Notes under the pieces: generated by a model | Seen by the model: the letters and a program-made list of their open reading frames with translations, nothing else | Databases searched by the model: none | Told to the model about the DNA's origin: nothing | Source: Chara braunii | Taxonomy: Eukaryota > Streptophyta > Charophyceae > Charales > Characeae | Reading direction: 5' to 3' | DNA: 64,000 nt | Assembly: GCA_003427395.1 (NCBI GenBank) | Contig: BFEA01000414.1 | Span: 225,491-289,490, forward strand | In this document: piece after piece, positions 33,076 through 42,980 of the stretch | How the letters are laid out: each line of letters opens with the position of its first letter | How positions within the stretch are numbered: position 1 is the first letter of the stretch | Translations under genes and position numbers: made by a program

Positions 33076-33579
33076 CTAACGGTAGCCGCACTCAACATAT
33101 GGCTCCGAGAGAGTCTATTGCAAGATGCAAGAGAATTTAGGAAGGAAGCCAAAGTGCTTTCGGCCAAAGATTTTATTCTGCCGATCCGTTACATTAGAAC
33201 CACACTCCCTGACTTCGTTATCAATGAGATGTTTAATGGTCAGGCAAGGGTAGAAATTGCCGATGAAGCAACACTGAGAATACCTAATAGGGGGTATGAT
33301 TTCTCCACCCCTCACTTGATTTACTGCCTATACTTGGAAATAGGCTCCGAACTTTCCAGAAGTGATTTTAGCATCATTCTGTCCGTCGTAAACGCATACG
33401 CTAGAGTTTATTTCATGGAGGAGCAATTTGGGTACTGGGAGAAACCGAAAGAGGAAGTACGCTCGGGAATCTGCGTGAATGGTATTCCCGCCATGTTTGG
33501 CTTGGTCTATAATTTCTGGTCTGGGGATTGGGTTACGGTAGAAGAGATGGAGGAAGAAGAAAGGGGATTTGTATTCTAG
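33076..33579 (+). pseudogene. Truncated ORF0 copy of element Y
   Basis: The frame is open from the LTR breakpoint at 33076 to 33579 and encodes the C-terminal two thirds of ORF0. It contains TLPDFVINEMFNG, YCLYLEIGSELSR and VNAYARVYFME, aligning with 34205-34605. The N-terminal part, including WWG, is missing because homology to the LTR ends exactly at 33075. The likely event is a deletion that removed the LTR tail, primer site, leader and ORF0 start. Function unknown; it has no start codon of its own in the expected place. Confidence 0.65.
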
Positions 33580-33852
33580 AAATGACAAAAGAAGGTGACA
33601 AGGAAGTAAGAAGAGCATAAGAAAAGAAGAGGGCAAAATATGAAACTAAGGAGAAGCAGTGAAGGAGAAAGGGGGTAAGTACTGCGAAGAGGTAAGAATG
33701 TGATATTATAAGAAGGTTAGGGTAGAAACATTTAGGACAGCAAAAAGGAAAAATACGGAGGGAGGATATTTCAATAGGACTTACATATAAATGTTGTGTG
33801 CCTTCTGTCTCTCATTTTTGTATCACTCAGGCCGTCAACGATCATCCCAAAA

Positions 33853-34605
33853 ATGTCGTATGCCATTCAGGAATTCGGGGTGGAACTCCCCGCTCGCACG
33901 CCGCAAGGGTTGAGGATGTCCCTGCCTAGAAGCCTGAGCGAGAGAGAGGAGGAGATCACCACATGGTGGGGTACCTCGATCGGGCTAGAAGCGTTTGTTT
34001 GGGTGGAGATGGGGCACACTCTCGATCATGAAAGTATAATAGTGCGGACGACATTGTATCTTTCGTCGCATCTATGGAGGATGCACGTGATAGATCTGGC
34101 AGTAGGACTCAACCGGCCTTCATCACTATACATCCTAATTACTGGGACGATTCTCGAGGAAAAGATCCGAGAAACGAGCTGGGGGGAATTCAGGCCTGTG
34201 ATTTATATGATAGAAGCAAGATGGGCAGCCGACTTCGTTTATCCCTCCGACTATATAATAGTCACTCTTCCAGACTTCATCATTGAAGAAGTCTTCAATG
34301 GGCACATAAATGTAGAGCAAGCAGCCCTAGCAGCTCGAGCGGCAGCTCAAGGAGGATGCAAATTTTTCACGCCTGAAGCTCTCTACTGCCTATATTTGGA
34401 AATGGGGCCAGAATTGGCTAATAGGGATTTCGAAGAAATCCTGTCAATAGTTAACGCTTACGTCCGCGTTTACTTCATGGAGCCAAGGCAAACATACTGG
34501 AAACAACTCAAGGCCGAAGTAAAAATCAGGGCGTATGTTGATAGCATCCCCATAATGTTTGGAATGGTATATGATTCCTGGACGAGCGACTGGGTATCCG
34601 TTTAA
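33853..34605 (+). CDS. ORF0 of element Y: uncharacterised retroelement protein, about 250 aa
   Basis: I do not recognise the family. The start chosen is the ATG at 33853 (MSYAIQEF); an in-frame extension to 33796 lacks similarity to the I copy. It has WWG near residue 40, FVWVEMG, IIVRTTLYLSS, TLPDFIIEEVFNG, YCLYLEMGPELA and NAYVRVYFMEP, mirrored in 13556-14275 and 33076-33579. It lies 290 bases before gag on the same strand. The frame is intact although pol is broken, so it may have been protected by function or by chance. A role beside Gag is inference from position. Confidence 0.65.
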   Translation: MSYAIQEFGVELPARTPQGLRMSLPRSLSEREEEITTWWGTSIGLEAFVWVEMGHTLDHESIIVRTTLYLSSHLWRMHVIDLAVGLNRPSSLYILITGTILEEKIRETSWGEFRPVIYMIEARWAADFVYPSDYIIVTLPDFIIEEVFNGHINVEQAALAARAAAQGGCKFFTPEALYCLYLEMGPELANRDFEEILSIVNAYVRVYFMEPRQTYWKQLKAEVKIRAYVDSIPIMFGMVYDSWTSDWVSV

Positions 34606-34895
34606 GAAGTTGGACGGATGGGATGATAAAGAAGGTGACCTGAATCAATTTTGACAGAAGAGGCCAAACTTGGGTATTTAGAAGCAGGAGAGGGACATTG
34701 GTTAGGAAAGACAGTGAGTGGTGGTTGATAAGGGATCATAAACTATAAATGTAGATGTAGGGAGTCTTAAATGGTATGTGGGATAAAAAAGAGAAAAGTT
34801 TAAAAGGAAAAAAGAGTGAGACGGCCAAAAATTTAATCCGAAACACCATCGTTTTTGTCTATGTAACACAGATTCACTAAGAACAAGCAGGAAAT
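34606..34895 (+). other. Spacer between ORF0 and gag in Y
   Basis: A purine-rich 290-base spacer with no gene. Confidence 0.5.
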
Positions 34896-35716
34896 ATGGG
34901 AGACGCAAACGGGGCAGAGCCCATAACGGTGCCCGAGATCGCACGATTACTGGACAGCAGAAATGTCAGGAGGTCTCAACTTCCTCGGATAGAAATCTTT
35001 CCATTCCAAGGAGAGAGAGTGTCACACTGGCTTGAGTTGGTAGAGCAGGTCTTCAATCAACTGACGCCGACAGATAAGTTCGCCCAGTTATTCGAATATG
35101 TGTGGTGGGAATATCGCCCCGACGTTGAACAAATTGTGGCCGATGCCAAAGGGGACTGGGATAATTTCAAAGTGGCGATGCAAAGGAAATATAAGATGGG
35201 AGATGGGTTGTTGACAATCGACCATCTTTATGACATCAACCGAAATGACTTCACCACGATAGGGGCGTTTGCAACAGCCTTTGAGAAAATGGCGAAACGA
35301 GTACCGGAGCTTTCATAAGAAATGTAGTGTGTCATTTTTCTGGGAAAGTTNTCAGGATACGAGACTATGGAGTTGACCCGGGGAGGAGCACCAGGAAAAA
35401 AAAATTCATGGGAAACCATAAAAAAAAAATTGGCATCTGGGGACCTAGACCAGGTATTCCACCATCAAGTGAAGATGGAGAGGAAGAGAAGGAAGGAAAT
35501 AGGCATCGTCCAAGAACTGACTCAGCCCTAGGAGAAGTGTTGAGTAGTATGGTCACTCAACTAATAGAGTTGAAGGACAAAGTGGAGTCAGGAAAAGTGA
35601 TGGCAGTTGAACAAGTGACGAATAAGAGAAGACATGAGGAGGAGAGTGATGGAAGTAAGGGGGGAGCGAAAACTGAAACGGTAAGGCAAGGCAATAAGGC
35701 CCAAAAGCAGAACTAG
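34896..35716 (+). pseudogene. gag: gag capsid region of element Y, frameshifted
   Basis: A Ty3/gypsy-type Gag starts at the ATG at 34896. Segments PRIEIFPFQGERVSHW, DWDNFKVAMQRKYKMGDG and FATAFEKMAKRVPEL match the I gag. The frame stops at 35316-35318 and continues in another frame from about 35327 (CHFSGKV), equivalent to MHFSGAEKRDL in I. An N at 35351 lies in this part. The second piece runs to 35716 and is Lys/Glu-rich. The protein would form the capsid; the frameshift makes it non-functional unless it is an assembly error. Confidence 0.75.
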
Positions 35717-35793
35717 AACCAGACACCAAAGAAACAGGGAACAGGAAAGGGACAAAGTTCACAACAGACTGGGGGAACAAATGTCGCAGGAAC

Positions 35794-36951
35794 ATGAGCC
35801 CCGATTCCTTCATTTGGACCATGGCCAGTGGTGACTCCTATGGGGGCATGGCCGGGATATTACCCCGGAATCAACGGTTGGGTTTTGGACAAAATTGGAT
35901 GAACCCAAACTTACCCCAGGTTCAAGGAGTTGGGGCGGGACCATCCCAGGGGCAAGGAGCAAACGGAGGGTTGCCACAACAGGCTCTGCCGCCACAAGGT
36001 AACCAAGGTAAATTCCAAGGACAGGGACACGGTCAACTTGAAGGACACTGTAAAGGGGGAAATGGAGGAAGAGGAAATGGCGATGGAGGAAGAGGATTCG
36101 GAGGAAGAGGAAACGGTGGACAAGGTGGGAATTGGGAAAATCAAGGAGGAAATCAGGCTGGAAATTTCAATCAGTCAAACTTTAATCAAATTGGACAAGG
36201 TTACAACCAAGGTTATGGTCAAGGTTACGGTCAAGGCTATAACCAGAATTACGGTAGAGGGTTTGGAAGGAGTGGCGGGCAATGGAATGGTCAAGGAGGC
36301 GGAATAGGATGGATAGACTACAGCGAGTGCATATATACGCACTGTACGATAAAGGGATATACAGTAAGGAGATGTCATGTTAGGAGGATGGATGAACAAA
36401 ATGGCTTGATCACATCAAGTATCGATGGTGATGTGTTCGATAAGAGAGGAGATAAGATCGACCCAAACATTCCTGGGGGCACGAGAAAAGAAGCCATCAG
36501 GGTCGCAGGGCTTGGACCCAGCGCCCCTGCCATGTTTCGTATATGTCAGGAGAAGGAAGACCCTTTTATCTGGGTGGAGGAAGTTGATGAACTAAGTGAC
36601 CAGTTGAAGAAAGGAGCGAGAATTAGCCAGAAAAAAGAGAATGCGCCACTAGTCGAAATTGAGCCAGACGAAGACATTGTAGTTAGAGAGTCAGCAAGGG
36701 AAACCCTTGGAAGAATAGAAGACATGATAGATAAGATGGGTAGGTTAAATATGAAAATGTCTAATATCTGCGAGGAGGTAAGAAACTTGGAAATGAGGAT
36801 ACCACACGTATCCACAATGGGTCGCGAAGGAGAAAATGACGAGCCTAGAGCTTCTAACCCCAGAACATTAAGAGCTACTCTAGCGGCTGGTTCAGAAGCT
36901 GCTTACCAAGCACTGTGGAACTTTGTTCCTCATACTGCACGAAGACCTTAG
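35794..36951 (+). CDS. Gly/Asn/Gln-rich nucleocapsid and linker of Y, 385 aa
   Basis: Residues about 45-175 are rich in Gly, Gln, Asn and Arg with repeated GYGQGYGQGY-type units, a low-complexity RNA-binding or prion-like composition. A degenerate zinc knuckle follows (residues about 178-196, CIYTHCTIKGYTVRRC). It keeps C-x4 [His replaced by Tyr] x4-C and has a displaced first Cys. The rest is acidic and helical and ends at TAG (36949-36951). Translation continues in frame for another 84 codons with a basic KKRKV cluster. In the element it is the Gag C-terminus or Pol N-terminus, expected to bind RNA. The Tyr for His and shifted Cys would weaken zinc binding. Confidence 0.65.
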   Translation: MSPDSFIWTMASGDSYGGMAGILPRNQRLGFGQNWMNPNLPQVQGVGAGPSQGQGANGGLPQQALPPQGNQGKFQGQGHGQLEGHCKGGNGGRGNGDGGRGFGGRGNGGQGGNWENQGGNQAGNFNQSNFNQIGQGYNQGYGQGYGQGYNQNYGRGFGRSGGQWNGQGGGIGWIDYSECIYTHCTIKGYTVRRCHVRRMDEQNGLITSSIDGDVFDKRGDKIDPNIPGGTRKEAIRVAGLGPSAPAMFRICQEKEDPFIWVEEVDELSDQLKKGARISQKKENAPLVEIEPDEDIVVRESARETLGRIEDMIDKMGRLNMKMSNICEEVRNLEMRIPHVSTMGREGENDEPRASNPRTLRATLAAGSEAAYQALWNFVPHTARRP

Positions 36952-37204
36952 GGAGGAAACGCGCCCAAGGAACCAGCGCAGACTCCTGTACCACCTCAAG
37001 GGGGCGGCTCTATTGAAATAGAGGAAAAAAAAGAGGAGGAACGTGATGAGTTGCCTAAGGAGGAAGAGAACAGACAAGCTGAGCTAAAGGCTAAAAAGCG
37101 GAAGGTTGATGGTAAGGAAGGAAAGGAAAAAGCAGGTAAAAAGTCAAAGAAGAATGGAAGTACCGGACGTCGATTGAGGAAGGAGTTGATCTGGAGAATC
37201 TGGT
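36952..37204 (+). pseudogene. Basic linker after nucleocapsid stop
   Basis: In the same frame as 35794-36951 after the TAG, this encodes a Glu/Lys-rich tail with AKKRKVDGK (about 37090-37117), resembling a classical nuclear localisation signal. A frame change near 37155 leads into the protease. Confidence 0.5.
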
Positions 37205-37676
37205 AAATAAGCTTTTTGAGGGACATAATGAGTTGTTAAATTTAAAAGAGATTTTGGCAACTGCATCTAAGCTCAGGGAACTGGTAAAAGCTAAACTGGC
37301 AAGAAAGAGAGTAGAGGCAGTAAGGATTGGCGACCTGATCCCCAAGGAAGCCAACTGGACTGTGACAGAGAGTAAGATGGATTGGAAATCTGTAGGGACA
37401 GGGTCCATAGATGTCAATATCCGAGGGAAAGGGTGTCTTGGGATGTTGGACACGGGAGCAGAGATGAATATTATGAATCTTGAAACGGCTGAGATGTTAG
37501 GGTTGGAGATCGATAGGAGGGACTCAAGTTACCTCAATGGGGCTAGTGAAAAATCAGGATACGTAGGGATTGCCTCAAATGTAGTTGTGAAAATATGAAG
37601 CGTCAGGGTCCGATCCTGCTTTTACATAATGCCTACCTTAGATCTTCCTATATTACTAGGAAGGTCCTTCTTGTAG
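37155..37676 (+). pseudogene. Retroviral-type aspartic protease of Y
   Basis: The catalytic triplet Asp-Thr-Gly is at 37449-37457 in MLDTGAEMNIM, and the distal ILLGR motif is at 37650-37664. This order and spacing are typical of Ty3/gypsy proteases that cut the Gag-Pol polyprotein. Before it lies a conserved helical region (NLVNKLFEGHNELLNLKEIL). Stops interrupt it at 37596-37598 (TGA) and 37674-37676 (TAG). The active site is intact, but the frame is broken. Confidence 0.85.
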
Positions 37677-38186
37677 CGAACAAAATCCCTTATCATGAAC
37701 AAGCATGACGGGACCATATACGTAATTTTATGTGACCCCGCTCATGATAATTTCGAGGTCATTACCTGTAAGAATACAGACCCTCGTAGCTCGAAGAACT
37801 GACTCAATGCTGGGTCATATACCTTCGAGGAATCTGAGAATAGAAGAAGAGAATTAGAGTGGGGACTTGACGAAGATGAGGAAGAGGAAGAGAGTGGAGG
37901 ATTAGCCCTGAGCTTATCCAACATCGACCAAGCTATGTATATGGTATCCACGTACTATATGGCGGAACCAGAGGTCATTCGAGCATTGGCCGATAAGTTG
38001 TATAATTTCCCTGAAGGAAGGAAGATGGAGTTGGTGTACAGGTCACCCGCTAGGGAAGAGAAAGTGCAGGGACCCTATGCTCAAGCATGCAACCAACATT
38101 TTTTAGGGGTGGGCTCAAGCAAGGGGGAAAAAGAAGGTACAAGACGGTAGACAAAAAGAGTCACCCTGTTCCGGTCTTAGTGACAC
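37677..38186 (+). pseudogene. Protease-RT connection of Y
   Basis: Polyprotein linker with an acidic run (DEDEEEEESGG) and a conserved-looking VSTYYMAEPEV segment. Stops are at 37799-37801 and 38148-38150. The coding frame moves near 38130 (KKSHPVPVLVTHEEG in another frame) and back near 38240, so at least two frameshifts lie here. Confidence 0.6.
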
Positions 38187-39296
38187 ATGAGGAGGGAGTG
38201 TACTATGAGCAGGAGAGAGAAATGGGAAGCTGAATCCTGTCGTATCAACGAGGAGACTGAGAAAGACCTGATCATTGGTGAACTTGAGTTCTTAACCAAG
38301 CAAGAGAGGGCGTTAGTGGTTGACTTAATAAAGAAAAAACACAGCGTCTATGCCTTCAATGATGAGCAGAGGGGAAGGCTAGATGTGGACAAGATAGGGA
38401 TGATCCGAATTCACGCAGTCCCTCATCAACCTTGGAATGTTAGAGGAGTCAGGTATCCAAACCCCGATGATCAGAAAAGGGTGGTAGAGTACCTTGACGG
38501 GAAGATTGGTTCTCACGTAGCAGGATTCTCTAGCGGACCTTATGCCTCACCATGGTTCTGCTTCATCAAGCCAAATGGAGTACTCAGGTGAGTGCAAGAT
38601 TTGCAAAGATTGAACGTTGTGACGGTTAGGGATGCTGGAGGGCTCCCTAACGCTGATCAACTCTCTGAAGCTTATGCTGGAAGGTCCATTATCTCGCTCA
38701 TAGATCTGTACTCTGGTTATGACCAGTTCCCAGTGTATCCGGCAGATAGACCGATCACGACGATGCACACTTCGAGGGGATTGATTCACATGAACGTGGC
38801 ACCCCAAGGATGAACGAACGCAGTAGCCATGGTACAAAGGAGTATGGTGAGAGTCATGCAGCCAATCAGTCCGCAGATTACTGAACCATACATCGATGAT
38901 CTAGCTGTGAAAGGCCCTATGGTGAAAGATGAGCAAGAGGTAGCGCCTGGCATAAGGAAGTTTGTCTGGGATCATGTCAATGATCTCAGGAAAGTGCTTG
39001 GATTATTACAAGAGTATAATCTTACGGCTAGCGGAGCTAAGTCCAGGCATTGCATGAGTGAGNCCACTATATTGGGCTTTGTATGCAACAAGCAGGGTCG
39101 TCGTTCGGACGCCAGGAAAACAAACAAGATCCTTGAATGACCTACGCCATTCAGGAATGTCAGCGAAGTAAGATGTTTTCTTGGAACGTGCGGGTTTTGG
39201 AGAATTTTCATTGAACGGTTTGCTGCTAAGACTGAACATGTGAGGAAACTGGTTAGAAAGAATCAGGAATGAGAATGGGGAGAGAAGCAGGAACAA
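38187..39296 (+). pseudogene. Reverse transcriptase domain of Y
   Basis: A Ty3/gypsy RT copying element RNA into DNA. Early motifs (PHQPWNVRGVRYP, SPWFCFIKPNG) and the first catalytic Asp (38703-38705, in IDLYSGYDQF) are present, as is the YIDD box at 38889-38900. The reading frame is kept throughout but is broken by TGA at 38589-38591, 38811-38813, 39138-39140 and 39270-39272. In each case a Trp is expected from the family pattern, so each looks like TGG to TGA. One N is at 39063. The catalytic residues survive, yet no full-length enzyme could be made with standard decoding. Confidence 0.9.
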
Positions 39297-40115
39297 GTGG
39301 TGAAGAGTTTGGACGAGGAATTTAAAGAAGGAGGTTTTGTATTAGGGGTCCCTGATTATGACGCTGTAACAGAACGACCCTTTATCATAGAGACTGATGC
39401 TGGACCCACAACCTTGAGAGGCGTTCTAATCCAGGCAGATCTGGAAGGGAAAGAAGGACCTTTGCGTTTTGAGAGTCGAACCCTCAATACTACTGAGCGG
39501 AACTACTCTCAATTTTAAAAGGAGGCATTGGTCGTACAACACTGCTTGCGTATCTTTAGGCACTATCTCTATGGGAGAAGGTTTGTCCTAAGGATAAATT
39601 CAATTGCCCTTGTATATTCCCTCAAGAATTTCACACCCACGGATCCTACTATCGCCAGATGGATCACGTACATCTGGATGTTCGATTTCCAATTGGAACA
39701 TATACCAACGAACAAGAACAGGGATGATGGATTAAGCAGGATAGAGTGGGAAAAACCTGGGGATGCAAAGGAAGAGACTCCACCAGTGGATGGATTCTTA
39801 GATGAAGATGATATGCAGCTCTATGTAAATTCATGGAGACTAAGTGTTAACGATAGGGATGCAAGGAAAGGAAAATCCATGTGGTACGCCCCAGCAACTT
39901 TTGTAAAGGTCGATGGGTTGGTGTTGAAACCTTTCATTGAAGAAGACGCATGGGGAGAAAGGAATGGAGAACGGATAGAAGGGTTGGCTCTGGCAGAGAC
40001 CTACAGACTGACTGACAATGTAGTAACGATTGAGGCCGTAACGAAGCAGGTAGATCAACACCTGCTGACAATGGGGAGAATACACTACCTCGTCAACTCA
40101 CTACTACAAGTTTAG
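39297..40115 (+). pseudogene. RNase H domain and connection of Y
   Basis: The RNase H domain follows RT in the same frame. The first catalytic Asp is at 39396-39398 (IETDAGP), and the glutamate region lies around 39489-39520, where TAA (39516-39518) interrupts. A later catalytic position reads Asn in VLRINSIALV (39597-39599), where this family usually has Asp; the change is G to A. NKNRDDGLSR near 39710-39742 marks the domain end. The C-terminal connection runs to TAG at 40113-40115. It would degrade RNA in the RNA:DNA hybrid; loss of the Asp and the stop predict inactivity. Confidence 0.8.
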
Positions 40116-40339
40116 GCTGACAATAAGGAAGAGATAGTAAAGGCATATGAGATAGTGTTGGGGGATGATTTCAAATTTGATGAAGAGATGAAAGGAGAAG
40201 AGTTTGAACAAGGAGAGATCTCAGAGGACTTCCGGGAAGAAGAATATGATGGGTTCCACCTACAAATGAGACTTCTTCTCTCAGGGGATAAACGTGACAG
40301 AGATGTTGATAAGAAAACTCTCTTAGATATCATTACTTA
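40116..40339 (+). pseudogene. RNase H-integrase linker of Y
   Basis: Acidic linker (EEFEQGEISEDFREEEYDGF) in the RT frame up to TAG at 40338-40340. The integrase continues in another frame, so a one-base frameshift lies near 40335. Confidence 0.55.
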
Positions 40340-41092
40340 GTGAGGGGAGGCCATTTCTTCATCAGGGACAAAAGGGGACCTCCTAGGATGGTCATTTGTG
40401 GCAGGAATCGGCAGATCGATGTGATAGCAGCGCTTCATGATGGACCCGTTGGAGGTCACAGGAGTTTCGCCACTACCATCAAGAAGGTGACCGAGTTGTA
40501 CTTTTGGGAGGGTATGTATGGAATGATCCGAAAATACTGCGAATCGTGCGTCCCCTGCCAAGTCAGATCTCCAATCAGGTGCAAGGAACCCCTACATCCG
40601 AGATTTATCAAGGATGTGGGGGCAGTGATCCATCTGGATCTCCTAGCAATGCCTTTGGGACTCGGAGACTATAATTATATCTTTGATGCACGGGATAATC
40701 TCACGGGATTTGTTGATGGAAAGACCATCCGAACCAAGACGGGAGCAGTTTTGGCAGAGTACATCAAAGAATATTACCTCTGGTATCCTTTCGTTGTGGA
40801 GTTTAGAATGGATAGGGGGTCTGACTTTACGTGTGGGGAAGTGAAAGAGCTGCTGAACGACCTAGGAGTTATTGCCAAGTACACGACCAGAGCACATCCG
40901 CAAGCAAATGCACCTGTTGAAAGAGGGCACAATACGATCACCAATTTGCTGGCAAAGTGGACAGCAGAAAAGGCAAACCTGTGGCCCAAGTTCCTAAGAA
41001 CGGTGTTCTTTGTCGAGAATATCACAGTCAAGAGAACCACAGGTTATGCCCCTGCAACTCTGTGGTATGGAGGCATGCCACGTTTCCTATAG
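40340..41092 (+). CDS. Integrase zinc-binding and catalytic core of Y
   Basis: A Ty3/gypsy integrase inserting the cDNA into the genome. Residues H33, H40, C70 and C73 form the N-terminal HHCC zinc site. The catalytic triad is D100 (40637-40639), D158 (40811-40813) and E194 (40919-40921), with exactly 35 residues between the last two, the D-D-35-E pattern. The core is uninterrupted for 250 codons. The frame is entered by a frameshift and left near 41085 by another, where the C-terminal domain continues. No ATG is evident, as expected for a polyprotein part. This is the best preserved enzymatic domain of the window. Confidence 0.9.
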   Translation: MRGGHFFIRDKRGPPRMVICGRNRQIDVIAALHDGPVGGHRSFATTIKKVTELYFWEGMYGMIRKYCESCVPCQVRSPIRCKEPLHPRFIKDVGAVIHLDLLAMPLGLGDYNYIFDARDNLTGFVDGKTIRTKTGAVLAEYIKEYYLWYPFVVEFRMDRGSDFTCGEVKELLNDLGVIAKYTTRAHPQANAPVERGHNTITNLLAKWTAEKANLWPKFLRTVFFVENITVKRTTGYAPATLWYGGMPRFL

Positions 41093-41496
41093 AGAGTTTC
41101 TTAAAGATGTGGCGAAGGCAGGATCTCGAGAATGATATGCCTCTGGAAGAATTGCTTGACATCCGGGCCAGGCAGGTCAGTATCACTGAAGAACGGATAC
41201 AGGAAGCAGTGGAAAGAGTGACTGACAGTCGTGGAAGGGACAAAGAAAGGTGGGATAAATTTTCGCGCGTAAGGGATGGACCATTGGAGGTTGGAGAGAT
41301 AGTACTGATGTATGACTCCTCACTCGAGAAACAATGGTCAAGGAAGCTGTATAAGAGATGGTTGGGACCTTTCAGAGTCGGACGCAGAGGGAATTATGGA
41401 GCTTATGAACTGGAAGAGATGGATGGAACACCAAGAAAAAACTGGATTTCCGGATCTAGGCTGAAGAAGTTCAAAATGAGGCAAGAGGTGAGTTGA
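41070..41496 (+). pseudogene. Integrase C-terminal domain of Y
   Basis: It continues the integrase in another frame after a shift near 41085. A helical region (DIRARQVSITEERIQEAVER) and WDKF lead to a GPF/Y-type segment (RWLGPFRVGRRGNYGAYEL) and end in NWISGSRLKKF, typical of Ty3/gypsy integrases. No chromodomain follows before the stop at 41496. Confidence 0.8.
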
Positions 41497-41653
41497 TAAA
41501 AGATGAAAGAAAAACCTGATGATCTTGTGGAGCCTTTTGCTGTGACATTTCCTTTGCGAACAGATTGTTGTTAACCAACTGCTGACTTTTTCCTTTATCT
41601 GTCACTCCCTTTCCTTTTCTGTGTGCATGCGTGACTCAGGAAAACAGGCAGCC

Positions 41654-42980
41654 ATGACACAGAAGGAAGGGATGAAGAAGGTGAAGGGAAAGGAGAAGGA
41701 CAGTGAGAAGAATGAAAAGGCAGGACCATCTGGAACTGCAGAAGAGCCTACTTCCAATGAGCCTCCAAAGGAACGGGGCACTATGAGATAGACAGAGGAA
41801 AAGAGGCAGAGAAAAGAGAAAGAAAACAGGGAGTGGAGGAATTGGGTTGTGGCCTCGTTAAGAGAAAATGAGTTGCCTTCATATGCACACTGGAGTTTGA
41901 AGTTGGAAAGGATGCTACTCTCTTAGACCGTGATTAGCTCCAAGCTAGCAACTGATATGGACAGGTTGATCCGGTTGAATGAGCTACTCAGGGACGATTG
42001 TTAATGGATCCTTGAGGGGGAGGCAGAAGTGGACGGCAGGTTGAGAAAAGTGGAGGAAGAAATGAGAAGAGAATTAGAAGTTCCCTTTCAGGAACTTCAG
42101 GACAGAATGAAGAAAAAAACAGAATTGTTCATGCAGGGAGTAGCAAGCCATGTCCCTGAGATCCTGAAGGAGATTCAGAGGTTTGAGAGCAAGAGAAGAA
42201 AAAAGGGACATGCAGTGGGCAAAGGTGGAAAAGGAAATGGAGGGTTTGAAGGCTGAGGTGGAAAAAACAAAAATTAAACAGGGAAAGCTGGAGGTAAAGG
42301 TGGAGACACTAAGCACTGCTCTTGAAAACAAGAGTAAAGAGGCGGAGACAGAAAAGGTGGAAAGAGAGAGGCTTGAAAAAGAAATTGGTAAGTTGGAGGC
42401 AAAAGTCAGTGAACAAGGAAAGACAATTGAAGCGGAAAAGAGCGAGAGGAAACTGAAAAGTGAGAGGTGAGAAAAAAAGTGGAAGAATGTGGAAGAAGCC
42501 TTGAAGAAATCAACGGGGGATATTCAGACAAAGGTTGAAGAGGAGAAGAATGAGGACAGGAGGGAAGACCTGAAAGTTGAAGAACAAGAGGAGAGGCTTG
42601 ATGACAACAGTCAGAACAAGGGGTTGATGGTAGGAGTTGTCACCTTGCCTAAAAAGGATGAAACATCACTAACTGATAACAAAGTGGGACAGGAGAGGAA
42701 GAGGTCTTACCTTGAGACATTAATTGGGGCTGCGTCACAAGATATCCTATCATTTGCAAAGAGATCAAAAGAAGAGGGGAAGACGTTATATTGGTACTGT
42801 ATGAAGGCAGTCCACAGGAGGGATGATTGTCCTGGTTTTAAGACAGATAGCGAAAAAGGGTTAGTTAGTCTCGATGAGAACTACAGACTCATCGATAGGA
42901 AGGAGAATCTGATTAAAAGAACCAAGGAAGGGTTCAGGGTTCAGTTGTATGAGCAGTTGGGACTCACTTTAGAGGATTAG
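41654..42980 (+). pseudogene. Third ORF of Y after pol: coiled coil with zinc knuckle
   Basis: The frame opens at the ATG at 41654 (MTQKEGMKKVK), a Lys/Glu/Pro-rich start. In-frame stops lie at about 41789, 41924 and 42001, and a frameshift near 42190 moves to the frame of 42183-42980. The middle (about 42030-42470) has long Glu/Lys/Leu heptad-like runs predicting a coiled coil. The C-terminus has a knuckle C-x4-H-x4-C (42798-42830) whose first Cys position reads Tyr (42789-42791, TAT where TGT is expected). It ends at 42980. Its place is where some Ty3/gypsy elements carry env, but no signal peptide or membrane segment is seen, so it is not envelope-like. Function unknown; a nucleic-acid-binding accessory protein is possible. 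Confidence 0.6.

Noticed and set aside
33076-33115. Primer binding site directly after the Y 5' LTR segment at 33075
   Set aside because: The sequence is part of ORF0 and has no TGG-type primer site; the LTR end and primer site were deleted.
41400-41496. Chromodomain at the integrase C-terminus
   Set aside because: The sequence ends shortly after the GPF/Y-type region with NWISGSRLKKF; no chromodomain aromatic cage motif follows.
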